Shown here: piece by piece, positions 22,024 to 30,746 of the stretch
Layout of the letters: every line of letters begins with the position of its first letter
How positions within the stretch are numbered: the first letter of the stretch is position 1
DNA from: Phormidium sp. OSCR
Lineage (GTDB): Bacteria; Cyanobacteriota; Cyanobacteriia; Cyanobacteriales; Geitlerinemataceae
Length of the DNA stretch: 32,703 nt
Direction: 5' to 3'
Assembly (NCBI GenBank): GCA_001314905.1
Contig: LJZT01000046.1
Coordinates: 1 to 32,703 of the forward strand
Made by a program: the position numbers and the translations under genes
The notes under the pieces: generated by a model
Databases searched by the model: none
The model's input: only the letters and a program-made list of their open reading frames with translations
What the model was told of the DNA's origin: nothing

Positions 22024-24273
22024 TTAGAGATAGAGAAAGAGGTTTAAACCGGGAATCGTTCGGGATAATGTCCAAAATAATAAACTAATATATAAAATCC
22101 CGACTCCCCATTGATACCAGGCTAAGGCGGTGATTAAGCCGGGGATATGTTTGTCCCGCAGGCGGATATCGTTAAAGCCAAATTTGAGTAAGTTGTTCAG
22201 GCTGAAATCATAGTAATTGAGCCATCCCCAACGGCGATCGCTTAAAATGGGTTCAAAGCGATCGCGGAAGAAGGGGAATCGAGGCATAATTGGCAAACGA
22301 CTAACCATTAAGCGCAATTCCCGAAAGGCTCCATCTTCTACAAAATAAGAGATATCCATTAAGTCATGATAGCGTCCCTGCTGATACATACGAAAGGTTA
22401 ACAGACCGGGGATGGGGAACATGACGATACCTAAACAGGTGAAGGTTAGCCAAGGTTGGGGGGAATTTTGAATGATAGCAATAATCCCGATTATACAGAT
22501 AACGGCTGTTGTTGTTCCTATACACGTGATTTCAAAAAATGTCGGTACAATCGCTTGAGGACGGTGGCGACGATAGCGGTCAATGAGCCAAAATAAACAG
22601 CCAAAATAGGCGATGGCGATCGCACCAACTCCCATCATTAACGCAAAGCTGGTTCCATAGCGACTCAAGGCTAACAATAGGGTGATAAAGAGTAGTTTAC
22701 TACAAAGATAGAGTCGCGCTTTCCCAGTCGTGGCAGGAGCAGCAATGAGGCGATCGCGAACGTTGGTGTATGTCGCGAGAGACACGGTTTCTAGGGTTAG
22801 TAACTCACTTAAACTCGAAAATAACTGCTCTTGGCGATGTTGTACAATTTCGGCGATTTGCTTTTGAGAAAACCCGATTTGTCGTAAGGTTTCGCGAGAG
22901 GCTGTATTGAGATTACTTGCAAACACTCGTTTAAATAAATCTCGCTGAACTAAGAGAACTCGCTTATAGTTGACCTGATTGGCATCTTCAATTTGTTCTA
23001 ATTCCCGAAAGTTTCGGACTAGGTTGATTAAGAGGTTTTCATTGCCTTGTAAGCTGGGAATAGATAACACCTTGCCAATTTTACCAGGATTGCCTATCAG
23101 TTGAGCTTCACTGGCATCAAAGGTTAAGTTGGAAATATTAAGATAGGCATTTTGGCGAAACTGAGCGTCACTAAAATCGAGTATTTTTTGAAAGCTCGCC
23201 TCTCGGAGATTAACGGTTTTAAGAAATTGGGCTTCTCGAAAGCTAAAACGGTCAAGAATGAGGGCATTGGTGAGATAAAGTGCTTGCACAAATTTGGTTT
23301 TGGCAAAATCAGCACGGTTGTCCCAAGTTGTGTCAGAAAAATCCGCCGTTTGACTAAATTTGCTGGCTTCAAATTTAGTTAGAGACTTAAAGCGACTGGC
23401 GCGAAAATTCACCGATCCTTCAAAGGTGGCTCCTGTAAAGTCAGGTTCTCCTAAAAATTTGACATTTGTCCAAGTTGAATCTGTAAAAAAGATGCTTTTA
23501 TGAAATAAAACAGAGCCAAGAAATTGAGCGTGATTGACATTAAAGGTTTGGCTAAATCGAGATTCAGGACTTTTTAGGGATTGCTCGAATATTGCTCCCT
23601 GGGCATTGAGTCCACTCAAAAAAAAGGTATTACTCCAATCGACAATTCCCAAAAAATGGGTATTTTTCAGTTTGAGTTTACCCCGAAAAATACGAACTTG
23701 GAAATCATGATGGTTGGAGTTTTGAGAATCCGATAAGACGGTGGTTGCGATTTGTTGTAGCTGAGAGCGACGGCGGCGATCGCGATCGAGCTGGGTTCGC
23801 TCATCTTCAGATAATAGTAAAGAAAGCTGTTGTCCATATAAAGGGACATCCAAACTCAAGGGTTGAATCCGAAAAATCCCTTGAATTTTAGACTCACTTA
23901 AATCGAGTCCTGGAACCGGATAGGTGCGACTTAAACGGGGTTGTAGTTGTTGATAAAAATAGTCTGCAAAAGGTTCGCCGTTGTCTCGTTGATAACTCGG
24001 ACGTAAATCAATGGTTAAGTGGCTTAAATCAACCATAGCGTCTTCTTCATCAACAGCAACGGCGTTGAGACGCTCCTGTAAAATCTCCTCCGTCAGCAAT
24101 GGGGGGTCTATCCCCTCAGCCCAAACTGGCCCCGAGAAAAGTATTAATCCTATACAAACTAGCCCGATGAGGAGTGCAATGGGGGTCTGCGATCGCCCCA
24201 ATGGGCCGGTCAAGATGAGACGATAGAAAGTATGCCGGTAAGATAGCCCTAGCAGATCGTACAAAAAACTCAT
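22024..24273 (-). CDS. Pentapeptide-repeat membrane protein with ComEA-like HhH segment
   Basis: 749 residues. An N-terminal hydrophobic segment (31-52, ending GPVWAEG) acts as signal peptide or anchor. Residues about 190-390 are pentapeptide-type repeats (F-centred, such as FTGATFEGSVNFRASRF), expected to fold as a right-handed beta-helix. Residues 453-510 (LNTASRETLRQIGFSQKQIA…) resemble the helix-hairpin-helix domain of ComEA. About four membrane helices (525-626) and one more near 725-745 complete it. This combination is unusual and its function unknown. Its ATG overlaps the ATG of the divergent amylase in a shared CATG; no Shine-Dalgarno is seen, and an alternative TTG start further in is possible. 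Confidence 0.8.
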   Translation of the reverse strand: MSFLYDLLGLSYRHTFYRLILTGPLGRSQTPIALLIGLVCIGLILFSGPVWAEGIDPPLLTEEILQERLNAVAVDEEDAMVDLSHLTIDLRPSYQRDNGEPFADYFYQQLQPRLSRTYPVPGLDLSESKIQGIFRIQPLSLDVPLYGQQLSLLLSEDERTQLDRDRRRRSQLQQIATTVLSDSQNSNHHDFQVRIFRGKLKLKNTHFLGIVDWSNTFFLSGLNAQGAIFEQSLKSPESRFSQTFNVNHAQFLGSVLFHKSIFFTDSTWTNVKFLGEPDFTGATFEGSVNFRASRFKSLTKFEASKFSQTADFSDTTWDNRADFAKTKFVQALYLTNALILDRFSFREAQFLKTVNLREASFQKILDFSDAQFRQNAYLNISNLTFDASEAQLIGNPGKIGKVLSIPSLQGNENLLINLVRNFRELEQIEDANQVNYKRVLLVQRDLFKRVFASNLNTASRETLRQIGFSQKQIAEIVQHRQEQLFSSLSELLTLETVSLATYTNVRDRLIAAPATTGKARLYLCSKLLFITLLLALSRYGTSFALMMGVGAIAIAYFGCLFWLIDRYRRHRPQAIVPTFFEITCIGTTTAVICIIGIIAIIQNSPQPWLTFTCLGIVMFPIPGLLTFRMYQQGRYHDLMDISYFVEDGAFRELRLMVSRLPIMPRFPFFRDRFEPILSDRRWGWLNYYDFSLNNLLKFGFNDIRLRDKHIPGLITALAWYQWGVGILYISLLFWTLSRTIPGLNLFLYL

Positions 24274-25741
24274 GCAAGTACAAACCCCAGATTGGGTTAA
24301 GCACGCCGTATTCTACCAAATCTTCCCCGATCGCTTCGCCAAACGCGACGATTCCCCGGGACACGTCTCGACCAACCCCAACCAGTTTGAACCCTGGAGT
24401 GATCCTCCCACGCCCCAAGGCTATAAAGGAGGTAATCTCTGGGGTGTCATCGATCAGTTAGACTATCTCCAAGATTTGGGGATTACAGCCATTTATCTAA
24501 CGCCGATTTTTCAATCGGCCTGTAACCATCGCTATCACACCCACGACTACTATCAAATTGACCCCATTTTAGGAGGAAATGAGGCCTTTACCGCCCTCCT
24601 CGATCGCGCCCATGAACGGGAGATAAAGGTCGTCATTGATGGTGTCTTCAACCATGCGAGTCGGGGGTTTTACTTCTTTAACGATATTCTCGAAAATGGC
24701 CCCTATTCCCCCTGGTTAGATTGGTTTCGCATTGAAAAATGGCCCCTAAGCGCCTATGACGGCAATCTCCCGGCTAATTACGTCAGTTGGGTGGGCAATC
24801 GCGCCTTGCCGCAATTTAACCACGATAACCCCGATGTCCGCGAATATATCATGCAGGTGGGAGAACATTGGATTCGCCAAGGGATCGATGGTTGGCGTTT
24901 AGATGTTCCCTTTGAAGTGAAAACCCCCGGTTTTTGGGTGGAGTTTCGCGATCGCATCAAAGCCCTGAACCCCGAAGCCTATATCGTGGGAGAAGTCTGG
25001 AAAGATGCCGGCCAATGGTTGGATGGAACCCAGTTTGATGCGGTGATGAACTACGAGTTCACCGGGCCGACGATCGCCTATGTGGCCGGCGATCGCGTGG
25101 TGCGAGACTTGGTGGAATTTCATGATTATGACCCCTATCCGGCCCTCAACGCCGAAGAGTATGGGCAAAAAATCCAGGAACTCCTCGATCTCTATCCCTG
25201 GGAGATTCAACTGGCCCAACTTAATCTTCTCGATAGCCACGATACGCCACGGATGCTGACCCTGGCCAGCGAGGATATCCCCAGTTTCAAGCTGGCGGCT
25301 CTGCTGAAGATGACCTTTCCCGGCGCACCCTGTATTTACTATGGTGATGAAGTGGGCTTAAACGGCGGTCATGATCCCGATTGTCGTAAAACCTTTCCCG
25401 ATTCCCAACAGTGGAATCAAGATCTCTATCAAATGTATCGTCAACTGATCGCCTTGCGCCATCACTATCGCGCCCTACGAACCGGCCATTATGAGATCTT
25501 ATTAGCACAGGATAGCCTCTATGCTTTCCTACGCCATCTCCCAGGGGCTGACGATGTGATCGTAGCCGTTAATGCTGGAGATGAACCTGAGCAACTTAAC
25601 CTAGAAACCCTATCTCCGACAGCTAAGGGACTCGAATTGAAGTACGGAGACGCGTCAACGGCCCAGAGTTTGCGTAGTGATGGAACCCTAATCTCGTTTG
25701 AGTTACCGCCTCGTTCAGGCTGTATCCTAGCCAGTCGCTGA
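24272..25741 (+). CDS. GH13 alpha-amylase family glycosidase (maltogenic/neopullulanase-like)
   Basis: A 489-residue intracellular enzyme (no signal peptide) with a complete GH13 (beta/alpha)8 active site: region I DGVFNH (123-128), region II GWRLDVPFE with nucleophile D211, region III with acid/base E241 in IVGEVW, and region IV LLDSHDTPR with D324. PDRFAKRDD and the calcium-like GFYFFNDIL loop fit the cyclomaltodextrinase/neopullulanase branch, though an N-terminal starch-binding domain is absent. It should cleave alpha-1,4 (and perhaps alpha-1,6) glucosidic bonds in glycogen-derived oligosaccharides. The MQ-TPDWVKHAVFYQIFPDRF start is family-typical, so the ATG at 24272 is trusted; its promoter must then lie within the 5' coding part of the divergent gene. 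Confidence 0.9.
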   Translation: MQVQTPDWVKHAVFYQIFPDRFAKRDDSPGHVSTNPNQFEPWSDPPTPQGYKGGNLWGVIDQLDYLQDLGITAIYLTPIFQSACNHRYHTHDYYQIDPILGGNEAFTALLDRAHEREIKVVIDGVFNHASRGFYFFNDILENGPYSPWLDWFRIEKWPLSAYDGNLPANYVSWVGNRALPQFNHDNPDVREYIMQVGEHWIRQGIDGWRLDVPFEVKTPGFWVEFRDRIKALNPEAYIVGEVWKDAGQWLDGTQFDAVMNYEFTGPTIAYVAGDRVVRDLVEFHDYDPYPALNAEEYGQKIQELLDLYPWEIQLAQLNLLDSHDTPRMLTLASEDIPSFKLAALLKMTFPGAPCIYYGDEVGLNGGHDPDCRKTFPDSQQWNQDLYQMYRQLIALRHHYRALRTGHYEILLAQDSLYAFLRHLPGADDVIVAVNAGDEPEQLNLETLSPTAKGLELKYGDASTAQSLRSDGTLISFELPPRSGCILASR

Positions 25742-25857
25742 CCGAGAGCGTCGTCTGATGTCTAGGCTAGAATGTCTCAGCTAGGAGACTGTACCGATTT
25801 CGCGATCGCTCCTCCGTAAAATTGCTAGACTACCAACATTCACGATCCAGGTGATGG

Positions 25858-25875
25858 CTCCTGCTTGAGAGGAGG
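25858..25875 (+). promoter_or_regulatory. Shine-Dalgarno with a pairing partner upstream
   Basis: AGGAGG (25870-25875) is the strongest ribosome-binding site in this part of the window. CTCCT (25858-25862) can pair with AGGAG (25870-25874) across a 7-nt loop and hide it. It precedes an ATG at 25879 that opens an 18-codon frame rather than the start of the TonB-like gene. Confidence 0.4.
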
Positions 25876-25878
25876 GTC

Positions 25879-25935
25879 ATGAGCCTGGACATTTTGAATG
25901 AATTTTTGCTCAACGATTACCTGTATGTCTTCTGA
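25879..25935 (+). CDS. Possible 18-residue leader peptide
   Basis: The ATG at 25879 follows AGGAGG by three bases and opens the frame MSLDILNEFLLNDYLYVF, ending at TGA 25933-25935. The stop overlaps the region of the likely TonB-like start (ATG 25925), the arrangement expected for translational coupling, and that gene has no Shine-Dalgarno of its own. The peptide matches nothing I know. Spacing of the ribosome site is short, so this is only a candidate. Confidence 0.3.
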   Translation: MSLDILNEFLLNDYLYVF

Positions 25936-27136
25936 GGCGTCCCAACTTCACTCCACCCCGGCTCACCCTAACATGGGGCAGTCGACTCCCTGGCAACGGC
26001 TACGACAGACTCTGTTACAGCCGAACCTGTTGGCGATCGCCATTTCCGTGGGCCTTCATGGGGCCGTAGCGGCCGCTTTGCCGTTCATTGGCTTAAATCA
26101 AGAAGAGTCTCAGGGCGATCGCATCCTTGATAGTAATGTTGTCGAACTCACCTCGGAAGAACTGGCCCAATTCGCTCCCGCTGCTACTCAGGAGTTTGGG
26201 GCCGGGGCCTCGGGGTTTGACGTTGAGCAGAACTCTGACTCAACTGTGCCGCCGTCACTCTCGAATCGTTCTAGCTTCCCACCTCCCCCACCAGCGGATG
26301 ATTCAACACAAACCCGAGATTCGATTCAAGATCGCTGGAGTAGCTGGGAAGATCAGTTTACGCCTTCGCCGACCCCCCCGCCCATGAGTCAGAGTTACGA
26401 GAGTTACACCTCTGGCAATCCTGGGACCTTCTCACAAGACTCTTCATCGAGGGAGTATGAGGATATCTGGCAACAGCATCAACAGCAGTGGGAGGACATC
26501 CAACGCGATCGCAGCTATCCGCCCCCCCCTGTCGACGAGAGCCAACCTGACGCTAACACGGGGCCAAGCCAACAGGAACTCTTGCAAGAGAAAAAAGAGC
26601 TCTCGTCTTCTGAATCCCCCTCATCTGAGTCGGAGGAGGGGACTGAACAGGCTGCTGTGACGCCCAGTGGAGAAGACTATCGGCCCGGAATGGCCTTGGT
26701 GGGTGAGTACTATGGTTGGCTCGATCAGGTGTACAACGCTGATCCTGACCTCGAAGAAAACACGACGGTTTGGGAGGAACGAGAGCCCCAGGAGATTGAG
26801 GGGGTATTGCCACCGCAACCGGTCTATGAGCGCTTTCTGGGTGAGTCGTTTTATGTTGGGGTTTTGGTGACTCCCGAGGGGACTGTCGATCAGTTCAGTC
26901 CTTTACCGGTTGATGACAATCGCCTCTTACGCTTAGCCCTGGAAACCACCTTTGATAACTACTCGTTTCCTGAACAAGACCAATACCGAGCCTATTGGTT
27001 CCAAGTGAACTTTACTCCCGAAGCTGAGGCGATCGACCCCGAACCCTCAGAAGCCGAATCCTCAGAAGCCGAATCCTCAGAAGCCGAATCCTCAGAAGCC
27101 GAATCCTCAGAAGCCGAATCCTCAGAAGCCGAATGA
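25925..27136 (+). CDS. TonB-like envelope protein, interrupted in its repeat array
   Basis: 403 residues from the ATG at 25925 (ATG 25898 in frame is an alternative). An N-terminal membrane helix (about 35-57) carries the Ser-x3-His pattern (ISVGLHGAV) of TonB-type transducers. A long Pro/Ser/Gln-rich periplasmic linker leads to a TonB-C-like alpha/beta segment (FYVGVLVTPEGTVDQFSPLP … YRAYWFQVNF). The frame then enters a 15-bp repeat coding SSEAE and ends at TGA 27134-27136. A 5-nt deletion there shifts the frame; the next frame continues SSEAE and encodes a second similar domain (27135-27683). So the gene is truncated as sequenced: mutation, phase-variable state or assembly error. Likely role: envelope-spanning energy transduction or cell-envelope linkage, not proven. 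Confidence 0.7.
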   Translation: MSSEASQLHSTPAHPNMGQSTPWQRLRQTLLQPNLLAIAISVGLHGAVAAALPFIGLNQEESQGDRILDSNVVELTSEELAQFAPAATQEFGAGASGFDVEQNSDSTVPPSLSNRSSFPPPPPADDSTQTRDSIQDRWSSWEDQFTPSPTPPPMSQSYESYTSGNPGTFSQDSSSREYEDIWQQHQQQWEDIQRDRSYPPPPVDESQPDANTGPSQQELLQEKKELSSSESPSSESEEGTEQAAVTPSGEDYRPGMALVGEYYGWLDQVYNADPDLEENTTVWEEREPQEIEGVLPPQPVYERFLGESFYVGVLVTPEGTVDQFSPLPVDDNRLLRLALETTFDNYSFPEQDQYRAYWFQVNFTPEAEAIDPEPSEAESSEAESSEAESSEAESSEAESSEAE

Positions 27137-27200
27137 AGCCGAATCCTCAGAAGCCGAATCCTCAGAAGCCGAATCCTCAGAAGCCGAATCCTCAGAACCC
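27045..27200 (+). repeat. 15-bp tandem array with one 10-bp unit that breaks the frame
   Basis: CCTCAGAAGCCGAAT repeats six times in full (27045-27134), then GAAGCCGAAT (27135-27144) lacks CCTCA, then three full units (27145-27189) and a partial one. The short unit creates TGA at 27134-27136 and moves the frame by one. Full units keep the frame (five codons, PSEAE/SSEAE). Confidence 0.95.
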
Positions 27201-27683
27201 ACCCGTCTTGCACCCGAGCAGGCCTTGGCCTATATCAGCCCCCTAGATTTAGGTGAAACCGCTCAGCAGCGGTGGCTAACCTGGCTCGACACTTGGCTCG
27301 ATGATTCAGACTTGTCCCTGAGCCTACCCGAAGAACCGTCAATCGTCCTAAAACGGGAACTTCCCTCATCACAACTGTCTGAACCGCAACGAGTCGTTTT
27401 TGCCATCACTCAGGATCAAGCAGGGAACCTTCTCGGAGCCAGTCCCTATCCCCTCCAAGTCACCGGTGATGAGGCGTTAGATCAATATGCTCGTCAGAGC
27501 CTGATCGAAGCCTTAGCAGAACGAAACCTAGAATCGTCCGTCCCCGGCCAAGTCTTAGCCGATGTCATGGTTGTGGATTTAATTCCTACAGAGGAGCCAA
27601 CGGATGCCGTGCAAAAATCTCCGCCCGGTGTAGATCAAGCCCCAGAACCGTCCTCAACCCCACCTCAAACCAAAAAACGATAA
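27135..27683 (+). pseudogene. Detached C-terminal part of the TonB-like gene
   Basis: In the frame starting at 27135 the DNA codes EAESSEAESSEAE, then PTRLAPEQALAYISPLDLGE and a domain with strand-turn-strand-helix pattern (VVFAITQDQAGNLLGASPYP … DEALDQYARQSLIEALAERN), resembling the TonB-C-like segment of the upstream part. No ATG or GTG start with a ribosome site is present; the first possible start is a TTG at 27225, without Shine-Dalgarno. Restoring five bases in the array joins it to the upstream frame to give about 587-596 residues. It is probably untranslated as sequenced unless frameshifting or reinitiation occurs. Confidence 0.7.
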
Positions 27684-27766
27684 TTGTCTCAAAAATTCCA
27701 GTTCTCCCAGCTTATCTAAGCCAAAATACCCCGCAAAGAGGTCACCCCTAAAGGTACACCCCCACT

Positions 27767-27857
27767 CCTCTTGCCTCTTGCCTCTTGCCTCTTGCCTTTT
27801 GCCTCTTGCCTCTTGCCTCTTGCCTTTTGCCTCTTGCCTTTTGCCTCTTGCCTCTTG
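27767..27857. repeat. Heptanucleotide array, 13 units of CCTCTTG/CCTTTTG
   Basis: Thirteen 7-bp units, ten CCTCTTG and three CCTTTTG, in the spacer between the TonB-like remnant and the next gene. The same heptamer appears in copies A and C. The apparent minus-strand ORF rich in EARGKRQ is only a translation of this array. Confidence 0.95.
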
Positions 27858-27875
27858 CCTCGTCATAAATTTGAT

Positions 27876-27891
27876 ACACTAAAGATAGTGT
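27876..27891 (+). promoter_or_regulatory. Short inverted repeat upstream of 27923
   Basis: ACACTA-AAGA-TAGTGT, a perfect 6-bp inverted repeat just after TTGATA (27871-27876), 31 nt before the ATG. It may be an operator or leader hairpin; evidence is limited to symmetry and position. Confidence 0.25.
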
Positions 27892-27922
27892 CCTTGTACG
27901 CCTCGATCGGGGTTGACGCCTT

Positions 27923-29242
27923 ATGCCTCTTGAACATCTGCCCAACTCCATCCATCGTGTTCGTGCGAAACTGCGGACTCTGACAAACCCCTCAATTTGG
28001 CTATCAATTTTAGGAGTGGTATTGATTCTTGGGGTCGCCTGGGAATATGTTGACCGTCATGGAGTCCGTAAACTGGCAGAAGAATTTTCCCTCGACGGTT
28101 TCTCGGACAATGAGGCTCCCTCGAACTGGGAGGGAGAAGTTTCGGGTGAAGAAGCTCGGGTGGCGGCAGATATTGACAGTTCGGATGTATTGCAACAAAT
28201 GATTTCACAGCAGGGAACTCCGAGTCCCCTGCCGACGGAGAATCCCAACGCAGACCGCCAGGAGAATATCGATCGCATCCTCGAACTCCTGGCCAATCCT
28301 GAACCGGAGATTTCCTCAGACGATGGTGATAGCAGCCAGTCTCAGGAGAACGCCTCGGCTCCGTCAAATCCATTTCTACAAGGTTTGGGGTTAGACGAGA
28401 GTGACGATGACCGCTCATCATCGCGGCGCGATCGCACTCAAGATACAGGTAATGGCTTCTTTGATCGATTTTCTCCCCCCGCTCAGGGAACGGCGGCGAC
28501 ACAATCGTCTCAGGAATTAACGCCCCTCGAAATGGGGTTCCAACAGTTAGCTAATCCGCGAACTGGGTCTTTGGGATTGATGCAACCGTCGTCAGAGTCG
28601 TCAGAGTCGTCGGAACGAGCGTCCCAGTCTCGACAACGAGAGGCTGATGGTCGCACTGAATCAGATTCTGAAGCTGAGACGGCTGATGGCCGAGCAACCT
28701 CTGCAGAAACTCTACCGGCGTTCGCGATGCCGGTTCCTCCGGCTGCTGGACAGTTTTCTCCGTCCGAGACAGGAGGGCCTACCTTTACGGGATATCCCTA
28801 TAACCCTAACGCTGTACCGGGCCAAACTCCTCAGACTCAGACGGAAACCCCCTATGGCTCTTCGGCGGGGGATTTCGATCCGGGTATTTCAGGTAATCCG
28901 AGTAATGGCTATCGCCGTCCCACCTATGGGGACCCAGCTTCGCCGCAAACGGGGATGGGGAATGGGAGTGTCGGGAATCCTGGAGCTATTGGTGGCTATG
29001 ATGCAAATCCGTCGGCGAATCCCTATCAACAGATGCCGGGTGATGTGTTGAACCCCAATGGTGCAGTCTTTCGCGGTCCGATTCCTGATACGGGAACGGG
29101 ATACCCGGATGGTTCGATGAATGCAACGCCGGAAAGTGAGGAGAGTTTGCGAAATCAACCGGCTGAGCCGTTCTCTGTACCACGCAATCCGCCAGGCCGC
29201 TCGATTGGTGGCGGACGGATTAATACGTTTGCCAATCCCTAG
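27923..29242 (+). CDS. Single-pass envelope protein, mostly disordered, function unknown
   Basis: 439 residues. A short cytosolic N-terminus with basic residues, one membrane helix (about 24-43, PSIWLSILGVVLILGVAWEY), a small helical region (about 45-130) and then over 300 residues rich in Ser, Pro, Gly, Asn, Gln and Glu, including SSESSESSE and many PY/NP motifs. No catalytic or binding domain is visible. The topology resembles the TonB-like protein just upstream, so both may belong to an envelope structure; this is inference. Start ATG 27923, with only a weak purine run before it. It ends at a hairpin shared with icd. Confidence 0.7.
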   Translation: MPLEHLPNSIHRVRAKLRTLTNPSIWLSILGVVLILGVAWEYVDRHGVRKLAEEFSLDGFSDNEAPSNWEGEVSGEEARVAADIDSSDVLQQMISQQGTPSPLPTENPNADRQENIDRILELLANPEPEISSDDGDSSQSQENASAPSNPFLQGLGLDESDDDRSSSRRDRTQDTGNGFFDRFSPPAQGTAATQSSQELTPLEMGFQQLANPRTGSLGLMQPSSESSESSERASQSRQREADGRTESDSEAETADGRATSAETLPAFAMPVPPAAGQFSPSETGGPTFTGYPYNPNAVPGQTPQTQTETPYGSSAGDFDPGISGNPSNGYRRPTYGDPASPQTGMGNGSVGNPGAIGGYDANPSANPYQQMPGDVLNPNGAVFRGPIPDTGTGYPDGSMNATPESEESLRNQPAEPFSVPRNPPGRSIGGGRINTFANP

Positions 29243-29278
29243 TTCTGGGGGGCCGTTATGGCGGCAATTATGGCGGCG

Positions 29279-29301
29279 GGGGCCATCGAAATGATGGCCC
29301 C
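29279..29301 (+). terminator. Terminator between the envelope protein gene and icd
   Basis: Arms GGGGCCATC (29279-29287) and GATGGCCCC (29293-29301) with a 5-nt loop GAAAT, followed by TGCCTGTTTT. It sits between two convergent genes and is oriented best for the plus strand. Confidence 0.75.
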
Positions 29302-29321
29302 TGCCTGTTTTGATGGCCGAA

Positions 29322-30746
29322 TTAATCGTCAAAATGGGCGATGATAGCATCGGCGAACTGGGAACATTTTAGGGGTTCCACGGGGGGGTCTAACAGACGG
29401 GCCAGGTCATAGGTAACTTCACCGTTGGAGATGGCGGCCCCGAGTCCTTTTTGGATCAGTTCGGCGGCTTCATCCCATCCCATATATTCCAACATCATGA
29501 CGCTGGAGAGGATAACGGAAGCGGGGTTGATGCGATCGAGTCCGGCGTGTTTGGGTGCGGTTCCATGGGTGGCTTCAAAGATGGCACAGGTGTCGCCAAT
29601 GTTAGCTCCAGGAGCCATTCCTAAGCCTCCGACAATGGCAGCGGCGGCGTCGGAGAGGTAGTCGCCGTTGAGGTTCATGGTGGCGAGGATGGAGTATTCG
29701 GCGGGACGGGTTTGGATTTGTTGGAAGATACTATCGGCGATGCGATCGTTCACCATGATCTTCTCTTTCCACTTTCCGTTTCCATGAGTCTCCCAAATGG
29801 CGTCGAGAACGGCTTTCACCTCGTCACAGGCTTCGGTTTTTTTCTCAGGGGTGAGGGAGTCGTAGCCGGGTTCGAGTTTACGAGCGTTGTCCTCTAGGCT
29901 AATGTCAGGCTTGGCTTCTTTGTTGCTGAGAATCCAGGATTCCCGTTCGGTGACGCATTCGTCGCGAAACTCGGTGGTGGCCAGTTCATACCCCCAGACG
30001 CGAAAAGCGCCTTCGGTGTATTTCATGATGTTTCCCTTGTGAACGAGCGTCACCATCTGTTTCTCTTTGGGAAGTCGCAAGGCGTGTTTCATGGCCCGAC
30101 GCACCAGTCGCTGAGATCCCAGTTTACTAATGGGTTTGATGCCAATTCCTGAGTCGAGGGGAATCTGCTTGTTGCCATGTTCTGGGGTGGCGGGAATTAA
30201 CTCCTCGTTAAGCTGTTTGATGAGTTGGTTGGCGATGTCGCTTCCTTCGGCCCATTCAATCCCGAGATAGATGTCTTCGGTGTTTTCCCGATAAATGATG
30301 ACATCGAGTTTTTCGGGACTTTTGTGAGGGGAGGGGGTTCCCAGGTAGTATTTACAGGGACGGACGCAGGCGTAGAGGTCGTTAATTTGCCGCAAGGCCA
30401 CGTTGAGGGAGCGAATCCCACCGCCGATGGGGGTGGTGAGAGGGCCTTTGATGGCGATTCCATACTCGCGGATGGCTTGCAGGGTATCTTCGGGGAGATA
30501 CTGAAATTGCCCGTATTGTTCGCAGGCTTCGTCTCCGGCGTAGATTTTGAACCAGCTAATTTTACGTTTGTCGCCGTAGGCTTTGGCGACGGCGGCGTCA
30601 ATGACTTTCTCGGTGGCGGGCCAGATATCGACACCGGTTCCGTCTCCTCGGATGAAGGGGATAATCGGGTTGTCGGGAACGACGGGTTCGCCATCTTTGA
30701 AGGTGACTTTCTCGCCAGTGGTGGGGGGGGCAATTTTTTCGTACAT
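29322..30746 (-). CDS. icd: Isocitrate dehydrogenase (NADP+)
   Basis: 474 residues, the usual cyanobacterial length and longer than the E. coli enzyme because of an internal insertion (about 270-330). It converts isocitrate to 2-oxoglutarate plus CO2 with NADPH formation in the cytosol, supplying the carbon skeleton for ammonium assimilation. Visible motifs: [10 protein letters not shown] (29-38), the substrate loop [17 protein letters not shown] with the serine equivalent to E. coli S113, [27 protein letters not shown] and [11 protein letters not shown]. The lysine of GTAPK and the Y-x3-R pair indicate NADP rather than NAD use. A good Shine-Dalgarno (AAGGAG, 6-7 nt before the ATG at 30746) supports the start. 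I found no NtcA palindrome (GTA-N8-TAC) in the upstream 100 nt. Confidence 0.97.
   Translation of the reverse strand: MYEKIAPPTTGEKVTFKDGEPVVPDNPIIPFIRGDGTGVDIWPATEKVIDAAVAKAYGDKRKISWFKIYAGDEACEQYGQFQYLPEDTLQAIREYGIAIKGPLTTPIGGGIRSLNVALRQINDLYACVRPCKYYLGTPSPHKSPEKLDVIIYRENTEDIYLGIEWAEGSDIANQLIKQLNEELIPATPEHGNKQIPLDSGIGIKPISKLGSQRLVRRAMKHALRLPKEKQMVTLVHKGNIMKYTEGAFRVWGYELATTEFRDECVTERESWILSNKEAKPDISLEDNARKLEPGYDSLTPEKKTEACDEVKAVLDAIWETHGNGKWKEKIMVNDRIADSIFQQIQTRPAEYSILATMNLNGDYLSDAAAAIVGGLGMAPGANIGDTCAIFEATHGTAPKHAGLDRINPASVILSSVMMLEYMGWDEAAELIQKGLGAAISNGEVTYDLARLLDPPVEPLKCSQFADAIIAHFDD

Noticed and set aside
27654-27866. Minus-strand frame with EARGKRQ repeats
   Set aside because: It is a literal translation of the CCTCTTG heptamer array.
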